From: Maratus speciosus | Taxonomy: Eukaryota; Arthropoda; Arachnida; Araneae; Salticidae | Reading direction: 5' to 3' | Length of the DNA: 64,000 nt | Assembly: GCA_963932465.1 (NCBI GenBank) | Contig: OZ010794.1 | Span: 442,557,502 to 442,621,501, forward strand | Program-made: the position numbers and the translations under genes | In this document: piece after piece, positions 23,343-34,519 of the stretch | Layout of the letters: each line of letters begins with the position of its first letter | Numbering within the stretch: position 1 is the first letter of the stretch | The notes under the pieces: model-generated | What the model saw: only the letters and a program-made list of their open reading frames with translations | The model's database searches: none | Told to the model about the DNA's origin: nothing

Positions 23343-23470
23343 ATTGAATATTTAATACTTGATTTATCACATTGCTAACTAAGTGTAGAACCAACAGAGT
23401 GAAAAATGTCTAAGCCGGAAATCGAACCCAGAACCCTTGGAATAGCACTCCAAGTGCTCTCACCGTTCTC
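23343..23470 (-). repeat. tRNA-related dispersed repeat, copy 2
   Basis: It shares the 5' and tRNA-like parts with 22545-22680, including TACTTGATTTATCACATTGC and GGAATAGCACTCCAAGTGCT. It then breaks within the D-arm region and runs into different sequence, so the A box is lost. Confidence 0.7.
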
Positions 23471-23495
23471 AATGTGTTCACCGATGCTGAAACTC

Positions 23496-23595
23496 CTGAC
23501 ATCATACATAACCCTCCTGCAAGAATTTTTTTAATATCTGTCACCATTTGCAAGTCATTGAATTTTAAAATCCATCAGTCATTTTTCAGACACCT

Positions 23596-23597
<2 letters not shown>
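23496..23597. mobile_element. Half copy of the CCGGGTGTCCC MITE
   Basis: CATAACCCTCCTGCAAGAAT, ATATCTGTCACC, TTGAATTTTAAAATCC and terminal CAGACACCTGG match one arm of the palindromic MITE at 25511-25963 with scattered changes. Only one arm is present. It abuts a (TA)n run at 23598-23637. Confidence 0.75.

Positions 23598-23637
<40 letters not shown>
23598..23637. repeat. (TA)n microsatellite
   Basis: An uninterrupted TA run of about 40 bp directly after the half MITE. It may have expanded from the TA target site of that insertion. Confidence 0.95.
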
Positions 23638-23640
<3 letters not shown>

Positions 23641-25510
23641 GTAAAAAGAACTATCTATCCATTCTAAAAATATAACCACTGCTGTCACAGCCATAAATGA
23701 ATTTTTTTTATGACCAGACATCTTTCTTGGTTAATGTTAAGAAAACTATTGCATATAAAAATATGAAAATTGGTAGTTTTATCGAGAAATGTTTGATAAA
23801 TAAGACAGCTTTTAAAATAAGAGAATAAGACAGTTTTTGAATTAAAGAATAATTTAAAGTGTTAATGTTGAAGTCAGTCAAAATAGTTCAATTAAAAACG
23901 TTTTATAAGATGAAAAATTATACATAGCAATTTAACTATCTTTCACAGGCACATACTTGATGACCTTGCAGTGTGCAATCATTTTTTAAATATGACAAAT
24001 TTTGAGAGTTTATTATTATTTTTAATTTTTGTTAAATTTTTATTATCTTAATAGAGATTTATTTATTTCATATTTTGAAAAAGCCCCCCCCCCCTTTTTT
24101 TTAACCTATTGTTGTAAAGTTTGAAAGGCACAAATATTTCCCAATTGAAAAATATACTTACACATGAATATAAAAAGAGGGAGAGAACCAAGATAATTTA
24201 TTATCCACAAAAAGCAATAAAAATGGTGAAAATCACATTAGAAAAATGAAAAAAATAAAATCAACACACTTTACTTGTGAATATTAAAAGAGAAGGAAAA
24301 CTTTAAAATTATTAAATTACTGTATGAGAAAAGCATTAATTGGGAAAAAGTATTTTATATTTAAAACTCTTTTCTTATAGCATTTAAAGAAATTTTCATT
24401 CCAATATTTAGAGAGATAACATGAAAATCTTAATGTTATTCTCAAGCAGAAGAGCTTTGGCAGTTTTGAATACAAAATGAGACTATAGTTGTTAGTGTAA
24501 TTATAAAAGTCTGGGAGGTAGCAACAATTTTCGCTTAACCATTTTATACAAGCTGATTTTCAAATGTGTAATTGATCTTTCTTAATGAGTAACTAAAACC
24601 GCCAGCTGTTGTATTAATGGTGGATGTGGTTTTGAGAACAGACAGTCAAAGGGAAATGGGAGGCAACCAGATTACAGAAGATCGCTATTGTTTGAGCTTT
24701 CAATCTTTTGTACATTGTAATATTTTTAAAATAGCAAATTAGTGTGTTTTAGAGCCTACAGTGTAATAGCAGTTGGTAAGTGTAGTTCATAGAGGGCAGA
24801 GCCCTCCCAGTAGTATCCCAAAATATATATTGAAAATTAAGTTCTTAGTATTTAATTTCCTTTTCCTCTTTTAATTTGTACGAGCCAAAGAATGAAATTA
24901 TTAACATTTTAAACTGTTGAAAGGTAAAAATAGTAATTGTAATTCTTTCAAGATGTATATAATGATGTAATATAAAAAATATTCACCACACAAAGAAAAT
25001 ATGTTATGTACTTTTATTACTATAATTTGCATTAATTATTATTCATCTGATTTTTAAATAAATCCATTAAAAAAAGAGAAAGTTGTAATCATAAAATCAC
25101 TTAGTTGAACATTTCAATAATGAGTATTATCTGCATACGTCAAAAAATTCCTTTCAGCAGTTCTTAGTGATGTTTGATTATCGGTTGTTAGAGAACCAAA
25201 TATGCTTAAACTTAGCCACAGTATATACTACTACTAGTTAGTCTACCATTTGAAAGGAGATACAGAGTTGAACAGAAATTACTAACTAAATAGACATAGC
25301 AATATAATGCAAATGCTGAGTGCTGTTGATATTATAAATGTGGATAAAATCAGCCAATAAAATATAGGCAGCAATATATTGCAGACATTATAAAGACATA
25401 AATAAAAACAGCTAGTAAAATGATTTAGCGATTTAATGCTGATATATGACAGTGTTAACTCGCACCTAAAATTTCTATCAGAATAGTAGATCCTTGAATA
25501 CATGAACATA

Positions 25511-25963
25511 CCGGGTGTCCCAAAAAGGACTGACTGATTTTAAAATTCAATAACTTGCAAACAGTGACAGATATTTAAAAAATTCTTGCAGGAGGGTTAT
25601 GCATAAGGTCAAAAGTTTTATTACAGTGATTTTCGATTTTAGTTCGAATTACAAACAATAGATGGCGCTGTAAGCAATAGTCGCTAAATACAGGCTCGAT
25701 TTCTGGTCCTTTCTCTTGTTCCATGCTGAAAAAGGAGATGGAAATGTATTATCCGGGCCACGAAGTACCAAAAATCGAGCCTGAATTCAGCGTCTATTGA
25801 TCGCAGCGCCATCTATTGTTTGTAATTCGAACTAAAATTGAAAATCACTATAAAAAAACTTTTGACCTTATGCATAACCCTCCTGCAAGAATTTTTTAAA
25901 TATCTGTCACCGTTTTCAAGTTATTGAATTTTAAAATCAGTCAGTCCTTTTTGGGACACCCGG
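25511..25963. mobile_element. 453-bp palindromic MITE, copy 1
   Basis: It starts CCGGGTGTCCCAAAAAGGAC and ends GTCCTTTTTGGGACACCCGG, with TA on both sides. The arms are near-perfect inverted repeats of roughly 170 bp, ending around AATAGATGGCGCTG, with a unique core of about 110 bp. TA target and CCGGGTGTCCC termini fit a Tc1/mariner-type non-autonomous element. A copy of exactly the same length lies at 43123-43575 with the core in the opposite orientation. Confidence 0.9.
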
Positions 25964-26010
25964 TAGTTTGCTAAGATGCAGTGGGATAAAAAAGGGAAGG
26001 AATCTTATTT

Positions 26011-27655
26011 TGAAACATGATTCAGTACAGCCAGGAAGGAAAACTGACATGGAGAACAATCTCTGAAGATCTCATCTCAAAAGAATGCACTGGATAAGAA
26101 GCATTGATTATTTCAAAAACAGTTATATCAAGCTCCACAAAAATTATTCTATACAAAAATACTTAAGGGCAAACTACTTTTTGGGGGCAGAAGGGAGGCT
26201 ATATGACAAATTCTGAATAAAAACATGTCAAATTATAGCTAATAATTAAAGAAAAATATTATTACAGTAAAATCGTTAAAAATAAAATAAAAGCAATTTA
26301 AGTGCATATCAATATTGAATTTAAATTATCTATTTAATTGTGAAAATCCTTTATTTGTTTAAAATGGAATAAAATTTAAAGATGGAAAATAATAAATTGA
26401 GATAGTTTGATTTAAGATTACCGTTAGAATTAGGAAGTTTATAATAAAATTTGGACCTGCAAAAAAAAGTAATATTTTATAAAACAGCTGTATTCACATA
26501 CTCAGTTGTATACTTTTTATTGCTTGAGGATTGACTTCCATGCAGTTCTAAAAGAATTAAATGAGTTAACTATTATAATAAGAGAGACAAGAAAGTTGTG
26601 CTAAGTCTTTTAGGCCATGTAATGTCGGTCATTTAGAGACAATTGGAAATTAAAAGAATTGTTGGCACTTCTGTTTCTGTAAATAGAGATGAGTTTGTGT
26701 TCTAATTGCACAAAATTTTATAAAAGGAAATTTTAAGAGCCTAACAATTAATCTTAAGAAATGCCCATATGTGATTAAAGTTTTGATTCAAAAATGGACA
26801 CAGTGAATATTTTAAATGGGAATAATAAAACTCCTGTTCTTGATATTTCACCAGTAAAACAACCTTCATAAAATAGATTGGAAAGAACAGAAAATTTGGT
26901 GAAGAAAGGGAGGGGGGGGGAAATGCATTTATAGAGGAAACAATTATGAGATCAGCCATAAACAAGCTAGAAGATCTGTATAGGATCAATATTAGTATGG
27001 AAGTCTTCTTTTCAACAAAATGCATGTTCCAACTGAGATTAATGGGTTTTAATCGCATTTAATAGCAGCAAATATAAAGTGCAATTACCAATGTTATTGA
27101 TAGAAAATTATAGTAAAAGAAGTACAAGAAAAACTGCCTCATGTACCAAAATATCTCATAGTCCTAAAAGCTTAAAGAAAAAAGGAGTTTACGAACAAGC
27201 TGATTGTTATATTGGACACCCTTTATCAAGATAACAAAAAAGAAATCAAATTTTGAAACATGATTCACTGCAGCCAGGAAGGAAAATTGACATTGAGAAC
27301 AATTTCAGAAGATCTCATTGCAAAAAAAATGCACTGGATAAGAATCATTGATTATTTCAAAAACAATTATATCAAGCTCCACAATGTTTAGAATTCGAAG
27401 AGGGTGCTCATTCTCTTTTGGAATCACAAAAATTATTCTATACAAAAATACTTAAAGGCAAACTACTTTTTTTGGGTGTGGGGAATGAGGAGATATAAGA
27501 CAAATTCTGAATAAAAATATATCGGATTATAATAACAAATTAAAGAAAAATACAATTACAGTAAAATCATTAAAAGTAAAATAAAAGCAATTTAAGTGCA
27601 TATCAATATGGAATTTAAATTATTTAATTGTGAAAATCATTTATTTAAGAGAGAG
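26011..27655. repeat. Direct duplication of a ~370-bp block (26011-26375 and 27253-27655)
   Basis: Both blocks run through GAAACATGATTCA, CAGCCAGGAAGGAAAA, TGCACTGGATAAGAA and TTATTTCAAAAAC in the same order and orientation. The right copy has an extra segment containing GAATTCGAAGAGGGTGCTCA, which the left copy lacks. Each may be part of a decayed transposon; I could not identify its ends. Confidence 0.75.
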
Positions 27656-27679
27656 TGTTCATCAAGATAAATACCAGAT

Positions 27680-28010
27680 GCAGCATTGTCCAAATTACAC
27701 AAGTAAAGTCTAAGCACATACTCAAAAAATTTTGAAAACAAACAAAAAAAAAAAATAAATAAATACAGTAAATACTCCTCATATACACAGTTAATTCTTT
27801 TGAGGTGGAATCTAGTTATTGCCTTAGTTTTAAAAAAATGACAAATTCATTTGCCTAAACACTAGACACTGCATTGTCCAAATTACACAAGTCTAAGCAC
27901 AAGCTCAAATTTTTTTTGAAAAAACAGTAAATACTCCTCATATACACATTCAATTCTTTTGGGGTGGAATCTAGTTATTGCCTTTTAAAAAATAATGACA
28001 AATTCATTAT
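27680..28010. repeat. Tandem duplication of a ~165-bp block
   Basis: AAATTACACAAG, TCTAAGCACA, CAGTAAATACTCCTCATATA and GTGGAATCTAGTTATTGCCT occur twice in order (about 27690-27825 and 27872-27985). The copies differ by small indels in A-rich tracts. Confidence 0.8.
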
Positions 28011-28389
28011 TTGGTGAAACATTGATCTGTTGACAACCTAATATGACTTAGTGAATTTCCTAAATGTCTACTTCATACATTTAAGGATTAATAAAATTAT
28101 CAGTGAGAACAGAAATATAATTCAGCAGTAATTATGCAACAGTATTCCATTACTGTATAGGAAAAATTTTTTTGTGGTATTTCATTTATCCCTTAGTTGC
28201 AACTACTGTAATTTTTGAAAAAAAAATCTATGATGGTATATATTCATGCATATCAGTACTTCCTGCCTGAATTGCTATATAAAATAATTTAGGTTTTGCA
28301 CAGATTTTTAGATGGTGCAATAAGAAAGAAAAATATTTTTACATTACTACAAATCTTACTTTACATTATTGTAAGGGACAGATATATTG

Positions 28390-30758
28390 CAGGGGTGATT
28401 ATGAATTCATGAAAACATACCTGAAATTTTAACGAGAAGTTGTTTTAGTATGGAGAGAGAACCTATAATTTATTGCAGGGAGGTCCATTTCTCTCATTAT
28501 GAAATATATTACTTTTAATTATGTGTAACAATCGCATGAAATTGATATTTTAGTGTTATTTTATGAATTTAACTATTAGAAAAACTGGAATTCCAGTATT
28601 CAGTGATGGAACAGCATGGACCTCATTTTGGAGCAGCAAAAATGCTCATTTTGGAGCAGATAACTATTTTAGAGCAGCAAAAATGCTCATTTTGGAGCAG
28701 AAAATAACTGTTTTGGAGCATCGAAATGTAATTTTGGTATTCTTTGACGAAATTCACGCTTTTTCTGCAGTTCTTTGACGAAAGTCGCGTTTTTTTCTGC
28801 AATTCTTTGATTAAATTCGCGTTTTTTCCACGACTCTTTCACAAAATTCACATTTTTTCGTAATCATTTGACGAAATTAGTGTTTTTTTTGCATGTTATT
28901 TGGACCCTTTGTTGAAATCAGCGTGTTTTTCGCTATCTTTTGACGAAATTAGCGTGTTTTTCGAAATCTTTTGACGAAATTTGCGGTTTTTTGCAACCTT
29001 TTGTAGAAATTTGTGTTTTTTTCCCCGTGATCTTTTAATAAAATTCGCGTTTTTACACAATCTTTTGACCCCGTTTTTTGACGAAATTAGTGATCCTTTG
29101 ACAAAATTCACGTTTTTTCCGCGATCCTTTGCCAAAATTCATGTTTTTTTTCGCGATCATTTGACGAAATTCGTGTTTTTGGCGACCTTTTGATAAAATT
29201 TGTGGCTTTTTTAAAGCGATATTTTAACGCAAGTAGCGCTTTTTCACGATCTTTTGACCGTATTTTGTTCGTTTTTTGACGAAGTTAGCTATCTTTTGGA
29301 AAAATTCACGGTTTTTTTCGTAATGCTTTGACAAAATTCGCGTGTTTTTCGCTATCTTTTGATGAAATTTGCGAGTTTTTTCGAGATATTTTAACGAAAA
29401 AGCGTTTTTTCATGATCTTTTGACCCCTTTTGTTCGTTTTTTGACGAAATTAGCGATCGTTTGAAAAATTCGCGTGTTTTTCGCGATCTTTTGATGAAAT
29501 TTGCGGGATTTTTCGCAATAGTTTAACGAAAGTAGCATTTTTTCACGATCTATTGACCCTGTTTTGTTCGTTTTTTGACGAAATTAGCTATCCTTTGGCA
29601 AAATTTACGTTTTTTTTTTCGTGATCCATTGACGAAATTAGTGTGTCTTTCGCGATCTTTTGATTAAATTTGCGGATTTTTTCGCGATATTTTAACGAAA
29701 GTAGCGTTTTTTCACGATCTTTTGACCCCTTTTGTTCGTTTTTTGACGAGTGATCTTTTGACAAAATTCACTTTTTTCGCGATCCTTTGACGAAATTAAC
29801 GTGTTTTTTGCGACCTTTTGATGAAATTTGCTTTTTTTCGCGATATTACGAAAGCAGCATTTTTTCGAGATCTTTTGACTGTGTTTTGATGAAGTTAGCG
29901 CTTCTTTGACAAAATTCACGTTTATTTCGCGATTCTTTGACGAAATTCGCGTGTTATTCGCGATCTTTTGACGAAATTCGCTTATTTTTCGCGATCTTTT
30001 GACGAAAATCTCGTGTTTTTCGCGATCTTTTGTCGAAATTTGGGACCTTTTGACAAAATTAACGATCTTTCGTCAAAATTCACGTTTTTCTTGCGATTTT
30101 TTGACAAAATTCGCGCGTTTTTCGCGATCTTTTGTCAAAATTTGGGACCTTTTGACGAAATTAACGATCTTTCGTCAAAATTCACGTTTTTCTCGCGATT
30201 TTTTGACAAAATTCGCACGTTTTTCGACAAAATTTGTGCGTTTTTCGCAGTCTTTTGAAAAAATTCGCGTGTTTTTCACAATGTATCGACAAAATTTGCA
30301 TTTTTTCGCAAGCTTCAGACGAAATTTGCGTTTTTTTGCGAGCTTCAGACGAAATTTGCGTTTAATTCGTGATCTTTTGACGAAATCTCGTTTTTTCATG
30401 GTCTTTTGACCGCGTTTTGTTCGTTTTTTGATGAAATTAATGATCCTTTGTTAAAATTCACTTTTTTTTTCGTGATCATTTGAGAAACTTCACGTTTTTT
30501 TGAAATCTTTTGACCAAATTCGCACGTTTTTCGCAATCTGTTGGCGAAATTCGGGTGAAAAATGATGGATTTGGCTGAAGAATTATTATTGAATTGGCGC
30601 AGTCGGGCGCAATTTTGTTTAAAAAAATGATAGTTTTGGCGCAGAAATGCGCAGCATTATCGATTTGCTGCAATTGGCGCAGCTGTTCCATCACTGCAGT
30701 ATTGGAAATGAAATAAATACTTGAATTCAGATATATTACCTGAACACAATCACCCCTG
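28390..30758. mobile_element. CAGGGGTGATT MITE split by satellite element (iii)
   Basis: The outer termini CAGGGGTGATTATGAATTCA and AACACAATCACCCCTG match the intact 267-bp copy at 5602-5868. A perfect 6-bp direct repeat, ATATTG, flanks it (28384-28389 and 30759-30764). The homologous halves are 28390-28600 and 30704-30758; everything between is element (iii) plus its duplicated target. Confidence 0.9.
28601..30696. mobile_element. TIR element (iii), 2.1 kb, mostly GACGAAATTCGCG satellite
   Basis: Termini CAGTGATGGAACAGC and GCTGTTCCATCACTG are a perfect 15-bp inverted repeat, flanked by a perfect 7-bp duplication, CAGTATT (28594-28600 and 30697-30703). Next to the ends lie repeated TTTTGGAGCAG (left) and TTGGCGCAG (right) motifs. 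From about 28735 to 30560 it is a degenerate array of TCGCGATCTTTTGACGAAAT-type units with period about 30-40 bp. Longer-range order is visible: TTTTGTTCGTTTTTTGACGA recurs at about 29264, 29429, 29563 and 29731, and a roughly 100-bp block is duplicated at 30020-30225. ORFs inside are by-products. No transposase. Confidence 0.87.
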
Positions 30759-31237
30759 ATATTGTCAAGTCACACGTAATAGATTTAAAAAAAAAAAAAA
30801 AAAAATTCTGACCATATCAGAATTTAATTAAAATTAATCTAATTAGTATTCAAGTTCTAAAAAATATCAAAATACTGTATTGTCATCAATAACACAAAAC
30901 TGAAAACAATTTTTTTGAACTCTGGCCACACCAGGAAGAAGGTGACAAAACTATTTCAAATTTCCATCTTTACATACTGCATGAACCAAGTAAAATGACT
31001 GGTGGATTGTCCCAAAATTGCAGTGATTAGTAAATAGTGGTATAGTATGGTAATAGTAAATACTTATTTTTTAACTGCAAATCTAGTCAGTCATTATTAT
31101 TTGAATTCTCAAATTATTTGTTTTTAACAATTTATAAACTCATAAGTGCACTTCTAATCTACATAACTGTGGTGTATTTAGAGATTCATTAAAAACTGCC
31201 TTAAAAAACAAACTAAACATATAAGATAAAATATTAC

Positions 31238-31342
31238 CTTCAAACGAATTTGCTCAGGCATTCTTTCAGCTTGGTAAGTCAAAGCCATTGGATCACAATA
31301 TCTGCGGCCTTCATTCCTAGCAATTTTTCTTGCATCGTATTC
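31238..31342 (-). CDS. CNOT1: CNOT1 exon (CNOT9-binding domain), 35 codons
   Basis: Encodes [20 protein letters not shown], then [15 protein letters not shown]. The run [23 protein letters not shown] is one of the most conserved parts of animal CNOT1 and lies in the C-terminal half of the CNOT9-binding domain. The acceptor AG is complementary to CT at 31343-31344 and the donor GT to AC at 31236-31237, giving 105 bp with phase 0 at both ends. It is the shortest visible exon and follows exon 39048-39188 in the transcript. Confidence 0.96.
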
Positions 31343-31828
31343 CTAGAAAGATTGTTTAAAATAATTAGTGTTATGACCATACAAAAAAAATAAAAATATT
31401 TTTATATTATCAAAAAAATTGATTGGCAGATCTAAATTATAAGATTTATAAAGCATAGACAGTATGAATGTAAATAAGTTGAGTGTTTTTTCTATAATCA
31501 TATTATAGGGGAGAGGGGGATATACATGAACAGTACATATTTCACTCAGTTAAACTGAAATTAAAAAAAATTCCAATAGATGGCAGTACTGGTAGTGGTA
31601 CCATCTTTTGGCTGAATTTTCAGAACAATGAGCCATTTTGATTTCTGGTTGTTGTAATTTGTTTGTTTTAGAAGGTGTTAAGTAAAAAAGAGTCTTCTAA
31701 AGTTATTGAAGTAAAAATTCATTCATGACATTTTAAAAAGTAGAATATCAGCATTGCATTCTATAGTGGCATTAATTAGGTAAGTCTACAGTAAGTTTTG
31801 TTTCCTTATTTCAATTTAAACTGTACAT

Positions 31829-31925
31829 ACAGTACAGAACCATTTATCTGGAATGCATGGGGTTAGATGTATTCCGGATAACTGGTTTTTCCAGTTAACT
31901 GATTGTGCATTAAAGCAGCATCCAT
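31829..31925. repeat. Single pogo/Tigger-like terminal fragment
   Basis: ACAGTACAGAACCATTTATC, then TTCCGGATAACTGGTTTTTC, resembles the CAGTRGAACC...TTATCCGG terminal pattern of Tigger-like elements. No partner end was identified. Confidence 0.4.
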
Positions 31926-32860
31926 TTGATAAGTTTTGTGGAATATGTGTGTTTGTGACATTATTTCTGATTTTAAATTATTAGATTACTTGGATTAAAA
32001 ATCAATGCAAGAAAGATCAAAAGTAAGTTTTGTTTCCTTGTATATTTTTTATAAGTTAGGCTTAAGTTGATAGATGGGGCACTTGTGAACAGAACATATG
32101 GGGGCAGATGTGAACAGTTAATAAGTACCCAATTTTTCAATTTTATTATGAATGTATAAGTCTGTGAAAGTTTTTTTTTTTTTTTTAATTTAATTACCCT
32201 TGTCAAACATTGAGCTACAAATTCAATGTTTTTAGGACTGCTTCACAGTTTTAATTTACTGGAAGTTAGATAACAATTAAAAGTGGTGGCTTTCTGTAAA
32301 AACCAATATGTTTATTTGTTATTCTTTAATGACTTGCAGTTTTAAACGTATTTATTTTTTCATGGCCCATATTAAAGTATTTGTAAGATATTTTATTTTA
32401 TGAAAGTAAAATTTAGTTGGCGAAAAAAGTGATAAGTGGGACTATGATAGTTACAATTTTTTTTTATATCACAATTTTACCAATTTTTAAAACCATGATA
32501 CACAATTTTTTTACACACATTGCATAAAATTTAGAAAACAGTAAAAACACAATAACAGAATTATTCAATAACTTATTTAAAAGTAACACAGTTTTGCTAT
32601 GCTTGACTCAAAAGGAGTAGATATATTAGAGTATAATTTTACGAATAATTTCATGTACCTACGTTAAAACATTTATTGATTTATTCACACAACTAGAAAG
32701 AGGGCATCTAATTAGTTTTTAGCACAGCTTTTACTCACAAAAAAATATTTTTTTCTTATTTATGCATGTGTTCAAATGTGTCCCAGGTATGCTCCCAACT
32801 ATTCACACCCCCCACCAGGGCACATGTGAACAAATGTAGACAATTTTTAGAACGATGATA

Positions 32861-34519
32861 CAGCTCATATTCAAAATATTAGAATAATTGAGAAAAAGTT
32901 AAAAAAAAAAAAAAAATCATTTATTTATTTTTGATACAAGTGAATGCAATTAAATTTCTTATAAATTAAATCTGGAATGTTTAGATAAGATTTTAACATT
33001 TTCAAAATATAAAATACAGTACAATAAATTAGGTATACAGCTTTCTAAAACACATCAAAATATTAGAATAAAATTTAGATTGGTTCAAAATATTAGAATA
33101 TTTTATTTTACGCAACAATATTATCTTATGAATATGAAGTAAATGGTAGTTAATATTTTGTAGCATCCCCTTTAGCTTTCATAACAGCATACAATCGATC
33201 TTGCATGCTATATATGAGGTGTTTACAAACATTTCTATCAATATTAGCCCAAATAGACACTTATGCGTGCCACTAACTCAGTTTTACTAGAAGTAGGATT
33301 TCCTTGGAATCTTTTTCTTCATTATACACCATAAGTTTTCGATGGGATTAAGGTTGGGTGAGTTTGGTGGCCAACGTAGTGCTTAATGCTTCGTTGGCGG
33401 AACCAATTCTTAGTTGACACCGAGGTATGCGGTGATGCTAAATGTTGTTGAAAGATGAAATCATCTTCAAATAAATTTTCTGATGATGGAATCATGTAAT
33501 ATTCCAAAATTTTTTGATATATCTGAGAGTTAACCTTTTCGTAGACGATGCATAACTTTCGAGGTCGTTCTGCACTCGTGCAATCGCAAACCATGACACT
33601 AGCAGCAAATTTTACGGAATGTTTAAGGCATTCTTTATCAAATGCTTCTTGCTTCCTTCTCTAAACTCTAATACCTTGATTACCATATGAAACACAAAAC
33701 ATACTTTCATCACTAAATAATACATTTTTTCAATCTTCTTTGCTCCATAAACGTCTTGATTTACACCAATTCAATCTTATATGCTTTTGTTTTGCAGTCA
33801 TGAAAGGTTTTGTTTTCGGTACACGAGATTCAAACTTAAATTTAGGGAGACATCTTAATGTTGTCGACGTAGAAACTTCAACTCCTCCTTCTTTCCATTT
33901 TCGGTGCAAGAATCGTACACTTTTAAAACGTTTTTTCTTAACTATACGCTTGTTTCCTGCCATCTGTAGCAGATGTTTTGGTTTTCGGCCGCCATTTTGA
34001 AGTTTTCCATTTTTTGAGTATTTTGTCAGTATTTTACTACCGCTTGATTGCAAACAATGTAAATAATTCACTATATAACATTGATTTTTACTGTGCCGAT
34101 ACAAATCAACCATACAAATTTTAATTGATTCAGGAATATAACTCACACGACCCATTTTAAGACGAAAAAGCAAACAAACGGCAAAAAGAATACTGATTTT
34201 AAATAAAATTGTCTGAATTTAATCAATGATGCCACCAGTTATAAATTGGTGATAATTAAAGTAGAATTAATGTGAAATATTCTAATATTTTGATCCACTT
34301 GAATAAATATTCTAATATTTTGACTTTTCAAAATAATTTTTTTTTCAATTAAACTTTTTAAAAATGATATTAATTTTAAGATAATAAATAAGTTTAATCA
34401 ACAGTAAGTTCTTAATAAAAATATCGTTTGCATATTTGCATTAAAACCCATTAAATTACCAAACGATATTTTCAATTTGTAAAAAAAAATAATTATTCTA
34501 ATATTTTGAATATGAGCTG
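32861..34519 (-). mobile_element. Tc1-like transposon, 1,659 bp, TA target
   Basis: It has perfect 29-bp terminal inverted repeats beginning CAGCTCATATTCAAAATATT, flanked by TA (32859-32860 and 34520-34521). TCAAAATATTAGAATA occurs three times on the left (about 32871, 33057 and 33085) and three times inverted on the right (about 34277, 34308 and 34492), an IR/DR-like arrangement of the kind that binds Tc1-family transposases. The single internal gene on the minus strand is broken, so the copy is inactive. Confidence 0.92.
33150..34155 (-). pseudogene. Tc1-like transposase, inactivated
   Basis: It starts MGRVSYIPESIKICMVDLYR and runs about 335 codons to the C-terminal ATKY and a stop at 33150-33152, the usual Tc1 length. 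Visible parts are an N-terminal paired-like helix-turn-helix region (residues about 1-120) with a GRKPK hook, then KEDW.NVLFSDES with the first catalytic Asp, and NPIENLW with the third catalytic Glu. Breaks: two tryptophan codons have become stops (TGA after WSKED; TAG after NQGIRV), the second catalytic Asp is His in FQQHLASPHT, and the reading shifts near 33385. The family is DD34E Tc1-like by motif spacing; that is inference. Confidence 0.9.

Larger units (their letters stand above)
12744..31237. other. Largest CNOT1 intron (18.5 kb), repeat-filled
   Basis: It contains the pogo-like element with its satellite insertion (14016-15781), the mariner-like element split by an LTR element (16124-21485), tRNA-like repeats (22545-23470), MITEs (23496-23597, 25511-25963), two direct duplications (26011-28010) and the nested 28390-30758 element. 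In 12746-14015, 21486-22544 and 23640-25508 I see only AT-rich sequence with simple repeats, including (AT)n then (TTTA)n at about 13583-13633. Confidence 0.75.

Noticed and set aside
28390..30758. Treating the whole 2.4-kb unit as one element
   Set aside because: The 5602-5868 copy lacks the middle 2.1 kb, and the inner part has its own 15-bp inverted repeats and 7-bp duplication.
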